This document shows positions 1 through 10,572 of a stretch of 64,000 nt of DNA, piece by piece. Position 1 is the first letter of the stretch. Every line of letters begins with the position of its first letter. The notes under the pieces were generated by a model that did no database searches, was not told the origin of the DNA, and worked only from the letters and a program-made list of their open reading frames with translations. Source of the stretch: Ligula intestinalis (lineage: Eukaryota > Platyhelminthes > Cestoda > Diphyllobothriidea > Diphyllobothriidae); the NCBI GenBank assembly GCA_036362985.1, contig JAYGXS010000003.1:34389510-34453509 (forward strand), written 5' to 3'. A program made the position numbers and the translations under genes.

Positions 1-1314
1 TGCACCTGAAATCATCCTCCACCCGCACCTCTCACTATAATCTACTAAGAAGGCAAAGAAAACAGGGCCGACGGAAGAAAGGAAACCCAACTTGAGGGTA
101 GTGGCTGAATTGCTGATGACTGATGCTTTTACTCATCGAAATTGTCATATTTTAGCTGCTTCGCCGAAAAAAAAACGAACACAGATTGGCCAAGAGTTAT
201 CCAACGGATATAGACCTGATAGTCCAGTGTGTTGATAGAAACGAACAGGCGAGTTCCACGAAGCAGCTCAGAAGGATAAGATGCGATCAGCAGAACAAGA
301 AATTAATTGGCCTGACATTTTGGATTCTCGCTCAAATTCATCATCATTGTTTCTGTTAAGTGGTCTGAATGAGAATCTGAAACGTCGGATCAATAAACTT
401 CTTGTTCGAACGACCACATCTCCTTCTGGTCCAGCGCATGTTTATGGCCTCGACGCCGAAGCAATATCATCCGGTTGTTCATGCGTATAACGGATGGCGA
501 TTTTTTCTTGACCAGTGGTATCTGGTAAATTGCAGTTTCCTTTACGCAAACTACCTGCAGTCTGCCAATTCCAACCACACTGCCCTCATATAGAGGACAT
601 GGCTTATAAGGGTGAGATGCAACGACTCCAATACATCCTTTATTTGCATAAGGCTGACTTCAACTTGCTATATAATGAATTAAAATTTACTATTTATTAC
701 TTATTCTGGATAGGACTACATTCTAACAATGAGAAAAATCATCACAGAAGTGGAGCAGATGCGAACGAAGAATTCTTCAAACCCAGACAAATACGGGAGA
801 AGTGAGACAAAGTCGGTCGAGAGCACCAAGAGCACCACTCATACTTCGTACAACTGAACATAACTAACCGGTAACTTAATGTATCACCACAACCAGTGAG
901 TTGTAAGCACTTTTGCATAAAATAAATCATTAAGTGCTATAATATCAGCGTGCGCCTTCTCCTTGCATTATGCTCTGATCGTTTAATGAAATCGTCGACA
1001 CCCACGTCACCTGTACCTTAGTAGAACTATAGTGCATAAAATCGTTTAGATGTACTGTGCACAGTCGTACTCTACTTGTTAGTATTTTATAACTAAAGTG
1101 GTTGGCTGGCTAGTAGCCCTTGTCGGATCAGGAGTCCCGCCGGATTGGCCTCAATCCCGGCAGCGAGGAGGAAAATAAGTCTGAGTAGCGTGATCAGGAG
1201 GAGCTGCTCCGTCATGGAAAACAGGGATGCAGAGGAGGAGAGATAGATCCACCGTAGGGAGATTGGTGTAGCAGACCTTGGCCGCCATGACAACTCAGAG
1301 AAATTGTGCGCTAG
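1..1314. other. Intergenic, nothing recognised
   Basis: No reading frame here resembles a known family, and the short open frames on both strands overlap one another without coding character. The stretch 1090-1310 directly precedes a LINE fragment and may be its decayed upstream part, but I could not read protein in it. Confidence 0.4.
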
Positions 1315-1755
1315 TGTATGCAAGAGACCCACTACTGTTTGAGGAGCATCCTTCGAGTGAAGTACACCGACTTCGTCTCCAATGAGACAGTCCGCACTCG
1401 CTGTGACAAAATCACAAGGATATCCCAGGCCATTCAGGAAAGACGGCTGAGATGGTTTGGACACGTTCTTCGTCGCCAACCTCAAGAGCTCAGTGCTAAT
1501 GCCCTCGACATGAAACCGTTTCCTAATTGGAAACGTCGAAGAGGGGGTCAACTCAAAACATGGCTCGACTCAGTCCGTCAAGACATAGAAGTGGTTCTTG
1601 AACCTTCGGTATTTGGTCTCCGGCGCTGGCGAAGAGAATGGGTTGAACTGTCCAGGTCTGCGGCCATGGATCGTCGCGCTTGGCGAAGCACCATTCGGGA
1701 CATAGTTGAGGCCGACTAGATCAGTCATGATCGCAGCCGTAACAAGTACAAGTAA
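1315..1755 (+). mobile_element. LINE (non-LTR retrotransposon) 3' end, C-terminal fragment
   Basis: The plus strand encodes the C-terminal tail found after the reverse transcriptase in a flatworm non-LTR retrotransposon family. Recognisable blocks are CLRSILRVKYTDFVSNE, RRLRWFGHVLRR, a GG-x-LKTWLDSVRQDIE block, and a terminal AWRSTIRDIVEAD followed by a stop near 1720. About 35 bp of 3' untranslated sequence follows and ends in a repeat of acaagta. The same 3' end recurs at 39070-39125, and a minus-strand relative of the upstream part lies at 45373-45570. The RT and endonuclease domains are absent, so this is a 5'-truncated copy. The exact clade is not determined. Confidence 0.75.
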
Positions 1756-3450
1756 GGACAGATAAAAAACAAAACCGAAATTCCTCTAGTGCATGCTTTA
1801 GGCAGATCCATAAAACACTTCCAAACTACACATTCACTTTTTCGGGAGATATGGAAAGTAGGGGCCATGGCTTCCGCAGACATCTACGGCGCTAGCGTCT
1901 CCACAAGCTCTGATTAGCATACGTACGTCAGAAGAAGCCCAGTGATCCATCAGCGTACGCCGAACGTAGGGAAGAAGCAAATATAATTTTCAAAGATCCC
2001 TTGGGATAGAAAAGACTACTTAAGTGGGAGTGTGATACCGAAAAATACGGAATAATTTCGGGCTGACGCATAGACTTTAGGACGCTGGCAGTTAGTCTTT
2101 TGTCTGGCTACCAATGTAAACAATGAGGATAAAATGAATTAAGACCCGGTATCATAAGTTGTATTTCAGATCAATTAGCTTTACGTTACTTAGGAATCCT
2201 TCCTATTTGAAAGCCACATTTTGGAGGTGAATCGGTGCTCAATGTGTTTTGACGCCTACCTAATAAGTCAATAAAGGTGATGAGCATAACAGAGCCCACA
2301 AGGCCATTTGTAAACCAGTTGAATAAATGGACTAACACGTGACTGCAACATTGTACGAAGAAAGGGAGACAGAAAGCGTTACAACCGCAAAAACGCTGCG
2401 AGAACTCATTCGTAGAGGTTATCTGCTAGTCGGGCGAAGTTGGTCTCTTGGTCATTTAGTACAGAGAAGCACGCCAGCCTTCCGGAATTTGTGCATAGTA
2501 CCGCCCAAATTGACTTAAAACCGACGTAAGAATCTTCTACGACAACCCCTAAGTGCATCGGCTGAGTAAGAAGTTATGAGCTGCAAACACGAGAACAAAG
2601 ACAATCAGTTCGGCGTATGCATAAGGGACGAAGGATGGGAAGAAAACAGAGAGTAGAAACAAGAGGTGAAGAGGTGCAAAATGAAGGTAAGAGGAAAGTG
2701 GGGAAAGAAAGAAGGAAGGGAAGAAACACGACGGCGGGAAAGATTTATTCACAAAATAAGGAAAAAATGATCGGTTCCCAAGATCAGTGTGCACAATTCA
2801 AAGAGATTTTGAAACAGCGCATATGTTTGTGTGTATGCACTTCGGCGGACCTTCGCAAAGGAGTAAATAGAGAACAGATAGTAGGCGCAGACAAGGGCAC
2901 TTTTGGGAAGGACGTACAGTAGTTGATTCAAGTAGACGGTATTCGCGACAACCACTACACAATCAAATGAGGTATGAAGGCAGCATGGTGGGCGATAACG
3001 TCAAGGGTCACAGTGATATGGCATGTTCGGCACGAGAGTTCAACTGTTAAAACTGGTGACAAACGTTGCTCGAGCACTGTGTTGAGGTTGAATAGAGGAA
3101 AGAACTGGTACAGGAAAGTGAGCGTTTTCGTATGGCCTGTGAGTGGATTTGATCGTCCAGGGCGCGTATTAATCCAGAAAGTGAATGCTCATCTTGTTCT
3201 CGATGTCCACATTTTCAACAGCCTGAAGGGTTAAAACAGCAGAATAATTTACGCAATGGAAAAGGGCTGGAAAAGTGAAATTCACTGGTCCTTCCAGTGA
3301 TCGATACAGTTAAGAACAGGTTTTTTTCTAAAAAGCCGAGCAAACAGTTGTAGTTTAGGTTGCAAAAGACTGGTGTCAATGTGCCGCACTCAACGGCTGT
3401 GATTTCAGTGATCGCTGCCCAGTTGGCGTTGCTATCAGCAGCATCAGAGA
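1756..3450. other. Intergenic; purine-rich tract at 2617-2740
   Basis: No gene is recognised. About 120 bp at 2617-2740 is strongly purine-rich on the plus strand, which produces a spurious open frame rich in Lys, Arg, Glu and Gly. Confidence 0.4.
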
Positions 3451-3452
3451 CT

Positions 3453-3566
3453 GAGAAGTAGAAGACGACTCGATCGCTGGGACAATATGTTTATTCGCTT
3501 GACGTTTCGAAATCTGTCAGGCGAATAAACACATTGTCCCAACGATCGAGTCGACTTCTACTTCTC
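3453..3566. repeat. Inverted repeat: two retroelement ends fused head to head
   Basis: Two 46-bp arms (3453-3498 and 3521-3566), with a few mismatches, flank a 22-bp spacer. Each arm begins at the spacer with gcgaataaac and continues outward with a block that recurs elsewhere in the window downstream of a GAAAC/GTC motif (16.95, 24.54 and 40.38 kb). The right-hand copy continues to about 3598 with the shared end containing cttctcaattacttcctggg. On the minus strand the spacer reads GAAACGTC directly before the arm. Confidence 0.7.
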
Positions 3567-3599
3567 AATTACTTCCTGGGATTCGCATGTTCGCTTATA

Positions 3600-5445
3600 T
3601 TAGCAGCATCATAAACTGTTGCTCCTGACCTGGCCACGCATGTTCAGTTTTCAGTTGACCCAATAGGGACGGTGTCAACATACAGAGGTTCAGGGGTGAG
3701 GTCGAGAGCGAGCTCCCTTCGGGCCGCAGCAGTGAGCGACCAAAGCTTCTAGGTCCTAACTTTCCACTACATCAACAGCAGAAGACCCTAATCAGAAGTT
3801 AGACCTCACAGTTAAGATAGGTTCAACTGTATGAAGTATGCTCGGGAGGCACCAGTTGGCGAAACCCAAATCTTTCGTAAAACAGCAACTGCAAGGTGGG
3901 ATGGTCAAACCGTAGGCTCTGACCTCTATTAAACCTCTGGTCGAGACCTCAAAAAGTCAAACGGGAATGCAGCGGTAAATAACTTTCCCAGACCCAAATT
4001 AGCGCTGGCTTAAAAGAGTCGCGAAAGGTAACAGTTTGCAGATGAAGGACACTTCTGGTAGTGAAAAGCTGTCAGATAATTCTCGGTGTTTATCGGGGAT
4101 TTACTGTGAAGACGAGCTTAAAGGAAACGACAATTTGGTCCAAGACAGATTGTCCTCACAAAGAACTTTCCAAGAAGGGCTACGCTGAGAGACGGCAATA
4201 AAATAGCGTTCTACCTAGATGGCCTCCTAGCTTTTTAAGTGGTTCCCCAGACAGTATCTGCGGCATAATAAAATAAGCATACGGACAGTAGACGAAAAAG
4301 GTAGCCTGTATGAAGTTTGAGTCTACAAATTCAGGCGTGGCGGGCAACATCAACCCAAGTCTTAAACTTGGTTGCCTGTATTTTGTTCTGCCACACTGAT
4401 AACAGAGACCGTAAACAAGCATATATATGAACTACCGCGACATGCCACGCCATACACGAAAAATGTCCAAACAATTTCTATGCATAATTGACCATGAACG
4501 AATACGGGAGCATTTAACGCAACAGACAGATTGCCAGTTTTTGCAAAATCATGGTATATATTCTGCCTTTCTGATGAGTGTTTGCAATCTAAGAAGTAAA
4601 AAGAGAAAGCACACCGAAAACTGTACCACTTCCGTGGCCGACCCCGACGCCAGCTGACGATCGCACTTTGCCCCCACGCCCCAGTGACAGTCGTCCGCTG
4701 TGCACAAATAGCAGCAATTATCCCCCCATGCATCTGCCCTCTGATCAACCCCACAACCTAACCCAATACCCCCCCCTACCCCACCCCGGACGCACAAACC
4801 TCTATACGCCGACCTCGCCATGCGGGCGACGAGTAAACGATGAATTGTAATTAGACTACACTATTTAACCCTGTCCAATCTGTATAGTTTTAATTACCTT
4901 GCAAATGTTCTGGCCTGACGATGATTTGCTGAAAACATGTATGTCAATCTTGACTTCTCAACATAAGTAGAAAAGTGAGTTCTTTCAGTTTCAGTAGGAA
5001 GTTAATCCCTAATTTTCAGGGAAGTCAAAAACCAGCCAAACGTTCCCATTTATCTCTGACGTAACCCTCAAAAAAAGGTTAAGTATGCAGGTATTCGACA
5101 TCGAAATATCTAATTAAACGCTTTTGAAGCGATAACTGGTAAGTTGCTAACTGACCTTAGGCCTTTTAATTTGGGAATTTGTTATGAACGCTCTTTTTCT
5201 CGATACTGAATTCACATGGTTTGGTGCGGTCCAAAACCCACTACTTCGGTAACTGTTTTTAAGAAATATCTTGTTTTGAAGGTTTTGATAAACATAGAGG
5301 ATACAATCCGTATTAATGGACAATCAACTGAGAACACTGAAACTCGAAAAGTATTCAGCACTATTTCAAGACGGATCTGAACCTCGCCGTAATCAAAAAC
5401 CCGAAATAATTATAAAGAAAAGTGGCGAAATGACAATTCCTCTTA
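3600..5445. other. Intergenic, nothing recognised
   Basis: No protein family was recognised on either strand. A C-rich segment at 4640-4830 creates overlapping open frames on both strands that look like composition artefacts. The last hundred bases before 5446 may share weak inverted similarity with 8165-8210, beyond the PLE palindrome. Confidence 0.35.
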
Positions 5446-5454
5446 AGATGAATT

Positions 5455-5494
5455 GGCGAACATACGTTTGTTTTTCGATAATTCTCATCAGGCC
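5455..5494 (-). ncRNA. Candidate hammerhead ribozyme motif at the PLE 3' flank (left arm)
   Basis: Read on the minus strand, this segment contains the canonical core CTGATGAG, a short stem-loop, then CGAAA, then a potential cleavage triplet (TTC), and is closed by GGC and GCC. The core elements are in hammerhead order: GGC, CUGAUGA, G-AAUUAU-C, GAAA, a small stem III with an AACGTA loop, UUC, GCC. PLEs are known to carry minimal hammerheads. Stem I is only about 3 bp, and one extra A in this arm weakens stem III, so activity is uncertain. Confidence 0.4.
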
Positions 5495-6797
5495 TTTACA
5501 TTTATAGGGTAATTAAGTAAATGGACTATGCGGGTTAGTAGAAAATGGAGGACGGTTTTCAGGGGAGACGTAATGGGTGGGGGGTCGAAACGGGGTCAAC
5601 ATTTGATCAGCGTCAGGGGAGCTGGTAGTCGGTTAAAGTGTTAAGCCGCTAGCTGTTGGATTAGCAGCTTTTGACCATGGTAACTGTAGTGCCGCGACGA
5701 AATTCTTTTGGGCGCAAAGGATGGGTTGGCGTAGCCTGATTGCGGCCGCTTCTGCCGTAGCCAAGAGACACTGTCCAAGAAATTTTGAGTAGCTTGAAGG
5801 TACCTTTTAGATAACTCGAAGGCCTCTTTGGCATCCACGCGATGGTCAGAGTCTACCAGATGCGCTAGAATGGAACTGTTTACAACCTTTAGTTGACCCT
5901 TTCCTAACCATGCTGGGATGTGTTCTCGGACTCTTGGACAAACGCCGACTCGTGCGACCAATATATCCCGCCCCACAGGAGCAGGTAAATGAATATATGC
6001 ACATGAATGTGGTCTGGGCTGGCAGTTTACCCTTGATCTCTCTGTATAGGATGGGAGTGGTCGAGAAAAGTACATGGGCCTTGGCTGCTGGAAAGGTGGT
6101 TGCTACAGCTTGACTCAGGCGCCTCCTTAGAAGTTCGCTTGGTCCGTCCCCTTGAAATGGGACCCTGATAAATATTCGCTTCTTTTCTGCTGTTAGTACT
6201 GCAGGTTTTGGTGGCCTTTCAGCCATGTGCTTAGCGATAAATCGACTGTGGTACCCATTTTGTCGAAATACACATTCAACAATCCTTAGCTCCTCTTCTA
6301 TGCTATCATTCGAGCAGATCCTTTTCGCCCTTTGCGTCAAACATCGTACTAAATTACTTTTAAAGTTTAACGGCATGAAGCTAGCAAAATGGATGTATTG
6401 CCCGGACCACGTCTTCTTACGATATACCTTCCGTTGAATGCTCCCATCAGCCCTTCTACTCAGTAGTACATCAAGGAATGGGAGTGATCCAGATTCTTCT
6501 ACTTCTACTGTAAATTTGATAGACAGATGCGCCTGATTCACTTTATTCGTTAGAGCTGAAAAGTCGGTTTGGTCTGATGCAACAGCGAATATGTCATCTA
6601 CGTAACGTTTGTAGTACATCAGATTATTTATCTGGTGGCTAAGTTGCGTAGCCTCTAGTTTGCCCATGAATATATTTGCTAGAAGCGGACCCAGGGGTGA
6701 GCCCATAGCTACTCCGTCTAATTGCTTGTACATATTGTTGTCGAAAAGGAACTGTACATACAAGGTACATTTTAGTAGCAATTCCTTGAGTGCATTT
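5455..6797 (-). mobile_element. Penelope-like element, 5'-truncated copy (left arm of palindrome)
   Basis: This is the minus-strand copy of a PLE. It starts inside the reverse transcriptase at the palindrome centre and runs outward through the RT C-terminal half, a GIY-YIG endonuclease region and a 3' untranslated segment to the hammerhead-like motif near 5455-5494. It is nearly identical to the plus-strand copy at 6798-8160 (coordinates of matching bases sum to 13595). The N-terminal half of the RT is missing in both arms. Confidence 0.85.
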
Positions 6798-6805
6798 ACT
6801 GGCAC
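5641..6805 (-). pseudogene. PLE reverse transcriptase/GIY-YIG fragment, frameshifted
   Basis: The protein fragment shows RT motif B (MGSPLGPLLANIFMGKLEA) and the catalytic motif C box YVDD in YKRYVDDIFAV. These are followed by an RT thumb-like region and a GIY-YIG start (CSCGAGYIGRTSRRLS). Just after that a frameshift moves the rest of the endonuclease (REHIPAWLGKGQLK and the following SSILAHLVDSDHRVD) into the neighbouring frame, which ends at 5641. The palm motif A and the finger domain are missing because of 5' truncation. The copy cannot make a complete protein. Confidence 0.8.
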
Positions 6806-7954
6806 TCAAGGAATTGCTACTAAAATGTACCTTGTATGTACAGTTCCTTTTCGACAACAATATGTACAAGCAATTAGACGGAGTAGCTATGGGCTCACCC
6901 CTGGGTCCGCTTCTAGCAAATATATTCATGGGCAAACTAGAGGCTACGCAACTTAGCCACCAGATAAATAATCTGATGTACTACAAACGTTACGTAGATG
7001 ACATATTCGCTGTTGCATCAGACCAAACCGACTTTTCAGCTCTAACGAATAAAGTGAATCAGGCGCATCTGTCTATCAAATTTACAGTAGAAGTAGAAGA
7101 ATCTGGATCACTCCCATTCCTTGATGTACTACTGAGTAGAAGGGCTGATGGGAGCATTCAACGGAAGGTATATCGTAAGAAGACGTGGTCCGGGCAATAC
7201 ATCCATTTTGCTAGCTTCATGCCGTTAAACTTTAAAAGTAATTTAGTACGATGTTTGACGCAAAGGGCGAAAAGGATCTGCTCGAATGATAGCATAGAAG
7301 AGGAGCTAAGGATTGTTGAATGTGTATTTCGACAAAATGGGTACCACAGTCGATTTATCGCTAAGCACATGGCTGAAAGGCCACCAAAACCTGCAGTACT
7401 AACAGCAGAAAAGAAGCGAATATTTATCAGGGTCCCATTTCAAGGGGACGGACCAAGCGAACTTCTAAGGAGGCGCCTGAGTCAAGCTGTAGCAACCACC
7501 TTTCCAGCAGCCAAGGCCCATGTACTTTTCTCGACCACTCCCATCCTATACAGAGAGATCAAGGGTAAACTGCCAGCCCAGACCACATTCATGTGCATAT
7601 ATTCATTTACCTGCTCCTGTGGGGCGGGATATATTGGTCGCACGAGTCGGCGTTTGTCCAAGAGTCCGAGAACACATCCCAGCATGGTTAGGAAAGGGTC
7701 AACTAAAGGTTGTAAACAGTTCCATTCTAGCGCATCTGGTAGACTCTGACCATCGCGTGGATGCCAAAGAGGCCTTCGAGTTATCTAAAAGGTACCTTCA
7801 AGCTACTCAAAATTTCTTGGACAGTGTCTCTTGGCTACGGCAGAAGCGGCCGCAATCAGGCTACGCCAACCCATCCTTTGCGCCCAACAGAATTTCGTCG
7901 CGGCACTACAGTTACCATGGTCAAAAGCTGCTAATCCAACAGCTAGCGGCTTAA
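6790..7954 (+). pseudogene. PLE reverse transcriptase/GIY-YIG fragment, frameshifted (right arm)
   Basis: This is the mirror copy of the left-arm fragment, with the same RT motif B, YVDD box, GIY-YIG start and the same frameshift in the endonuclease. The first frame ends at 7749 and the second runs to 7954. Because both arms share the frameshift, it predates the duplication/inversion or was copied with it. It is truncated at the same place, at the palindrome centre. Confidence 0.8.
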
Positions 7955-8160
7955 CACTTTAACCGACTACCAGCTCCCCTGACGCTGATCAAATGTTGAC
8001 CCCGTTTCGACCCCCCACCCATTACGTCTCCCCTGAAAACCGTCCTCCATTTTCTACTAACCCGCATAGTCCATTTACTTAATTACCCTATAAATGTAAA
8101 GGCTTGATGAGAATTCAATCAAGGTGATGAGAATTATCGAAAACAAACGTATGTTCGCCA
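6798..8160 (+). mobile_element. Penelope-like element, 5'-truncated copy (right arm of palindrome)
   Basis: This is the plus-strand copy of the element described for the left arm. It runs from the palindrome centre through RT and GIY-YIG to a 3' untranslated segment and a hammerhead-like end. It differs from the left arm by a few substitutions and a 20-bp insertion near its outer end. Confidence 0.85.
8101..8160 (+). ncRNA. Hammerhead-like motif at the PLE 3' flank (right arm), rearranged
   Basis: This is the counterpart of the minus-strand motif at 5455-5494, interrupted by a 20-bp insertion so that TGATGAGAAT occurs twice. Here the segment after the core reads GAAAACA, loop, TGTTC, which gives four clean stem III pairs (A-U, A-U, C-G, A-U) and a TTC cleavage site. 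However, the first core base is changed in both repeats (TTGATGA, GTGATGA). It is probably inactive or altered. Confidence 0.35.
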
Positions 8161-8831
8161 ATTCACTTCTGAATTTTTTAATGGGAATTTGCGCAAAAAT
8201 TCCTCTTCATGTACAAAGAATGGTATGTTTACGGTTGTACCTTACAATTCTATTTAAATGCATTAGTTAATGACCAAAATATCGAAGTGTGAGCTTATGG
8301 AATATTCCTGTGACGTCGCAATCGGCATAATCAAGCGAGAATTTGGCTGCTTTAAGCCAACGTATCTCAAACAATTATCGAATGAAAGAAACAACGAGCA
8401 ATTCTCGTGAAAACATGTTGGAATAAATAGTCGGACCTTGTACTGTTTGAAGATGGCCATGCTTTAGCGTAATATGGGAGAATCTGTCTCCAACACTGTA
8501 CCAGAATGAGTATTTTCAAATATAATTCTACTTGTGCTGCTTTATTCATTGTTTTGCATGAATAGGCTATCGCTACATTTAAAACTTAAATTGACGTAGT
8601 AAACTAAATTTACCACTTTTTTTCGGAATTTTCCGCTTTTCTATCAGACAGATAATGGAATGGTCTTAGCTGCAAGCCTACTTCGAGTCCACCGAATAAA
8701 AAGCATATACTACAGATTATTACTACCATCAGGCGTGGTTGGACAGTATGGCAAATCAGCTGTCTGCAAGTAGGTCGCAAACCTTAGCGGTCTTACGGGA
8801 CGACTACTGTCCATCGGCGTTGCACTACAAG
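8161..8831. other. Intergenic, AT-rich
   Basis: No gene is recognised. This stretch separates the PLE palindrome from the stop codon of the CHP1-like gene and would hold that gene's 3' untranslated region and poly(A) site. Confidence 0.4.
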
Positions 8832-10572
8832 TTAAAGTGCTTCCCACAGTTCTCTTGGACAGAACACCTTGATTGCATCATGTTCTCTGGGGTCTTGACG
8901 ATTTACGACTCCAACTGTGGGTTCCAAAACTACCTAAAATCCAGATTACTGTTAGACGAAACAGGTAGAAGTTTTAGATGATTGTTGCGGGACTGAAACC
9001 AATACTTACAGTCTTGAACTCTTCGTAGGTAATGAAACCATCGCAGTTTATATCGGCTTCAGCCATGGTTCTTTCACCAATCCGGTTAATCTGGAAGTAT
9101 AAGTTAAAATTAAGGGCAAGACATTATGTTCACAATTTTGAAAATGTATTTGATAAGGATAGCTAGTTATTGAAGTGGAAAGCTAGGTTTGAAAGGTAAA
9201 TGAGTCTAAGAACCTGCGTTGAAGTGGTACGTACAGCGTTTGAAGTAAGGACGTATATAAAATAACCTTAAGCAATTAACATACTTGATCCATCGTCACA
9301 TTAGCGCCGACCATCATCTGCAGAACACTGAGCAATTCACTCCGAGATATTTTTTCGTCAGTATCTAGGTCGTACATTCCAAAAAGAAATTGTAATTTGG
9401 CCTCTCGGCTGTTGTACTCAGTCTGGTTGTTTGATGTTGGTTTCCGGAATCGTGCGAGTTTTCGCATGTAGTCACGGAAGTTCAGTTCTTCACTATTGTA
9501 AAAATAAAACGCCTTTCAAATTGACTATGTTAGTGGGCGTTCAATATACAAAACTCGCGCTTCTGCAGTAAACACTTGAGGTATATCAGCAAGCAAGAGG
9601 AGATGGTAAGGTGTAAGACGCATTTAAATGTAGTAAACGTGTAGATGGTGCCCAGATTCTCTATCACGGCACAACGCTACAGCTTAATAGGAATTTGTTA
9701 AAACGCCGGTACATCGAGCGTGTATTTTCTACATTACATACTTAGTTAATAAAATAACAAAAAACCAATCAGATGAATTTCCCTAATACTGATTTTGGAC
9801 ATCGAAAAGACTGACAATTTTGCTTGTGCAAATGCTGCAACATCATTGCTGAAGTTATTGGCACTGAAAGTATCTGCGAAGGCATAGTCTTCAACGACAC
9901 AGAAATTTCATAAACTTGGTAAGGAATCATTACTGAATCTTTTGAATAGTAATTTAATATTGGCCAGTTCTGAATTTGGCAATAAAAAAACGACCCGATA
10001 AACCGCGGATATAAATTTATTTCCATATCCGCTTCGCACGACCTAGTAATATTTTGGATTTAACAAATCGCAATCGTTATTTCATACGGAAACGAAAACT
10101 AACTTCCTTAAGTTATGCCAGTTTATTATCGAGGAATAGCGTTAATAGGGTAACTCTGATGATTACGATGAAGAGCCAAAAGGAACATGCAGCCCATTTT
10201 ACGATTTGAGAATCATTTTAGAAGCATTATGAAATCCAAACGTTGACAAACCGTGTGAATACTTAACAGGAAATGCACACTTACCCCCCTTTGAAGAATT
10301 CATTAATAATTCGATCGCCCAATGGGTTGATAGCCAATTCAGGAATAAGGAGAAAATCTTGACGCCTAAAAATCTCTTGAAATAAAGGGGGAACTTACTT
10401 TAGATGTCCTGCCTTCGACCGATCTAATGAAACATAACGATTGTAGAGTCGATGAATCTGTTTGGGCGAAACTAATATACAAGTAATAAAGGAAACCATA
10501 TTTACATCCAGTTTCTTTGGAAATTTCCTCAACTTCCTCAATATCTAGAACTTTTGAAGTGGTGGCACCCAT
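8832..10572 (-). CDS. Calcineurin B homologous protein (CHP1-like), six exons, complete
   Basis: The gene encodes an EF-hand Ca2+ sensor of the CHP family, whose members bind Na+/H+ exchangers and act in membrane trafficking. Exons on the minus strand: 10572-10506, 10471-10399, 10365-10285, 9492-9285, 9090-9010, 8933-8832. All phases join and total 204 codons including the stop (203 aa; CHP1 is about 195). The start MGATTSKV was chosen because CHP1 begins MGSRAST with an N-myristoylated Gly2. Exon 3 reads IPELAINPLGDRIIN, almost as in CHP1. The third EF-hand loop is DLDTDEKISRSE and the fourth is DINCDGFITYEE, both with acidic residues at positions 1, 5 and 12. As in CHP1, EF-hands 1 and 2 lack a normal loop. 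The first two introns are only 34 and 33 bp; the others are 792, 194 and 76 bp. The last exon matches CHP1 poorly and is the least certain. Calcineurin B itself is less likely because of the LARFRKP block and the KISRSELL loop. Confidence 0.85.

Larger units (their letters stand above)
5455..8160. repeat. 2.7-kb near-perfect palindrome
   Basis: The two PLE arms meet at an 8-base spacer (6794-6801) with the axis at about 6797.5. Few substitutions separate the arms. One of them gives Lys versus Asn in an otherwise identical run of residues. The right arm alone has a 20-bp insertion at 8115-8134 that repeats tgatgagaat. Matching flanks extend a little beyond the element. Confidence 0.85.

Noticed and set aside
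2617..2922. Lys/Arg/Glu-rich open frame
   Set aside because: Explained by a purine-rich tract; there is no start context or family match.
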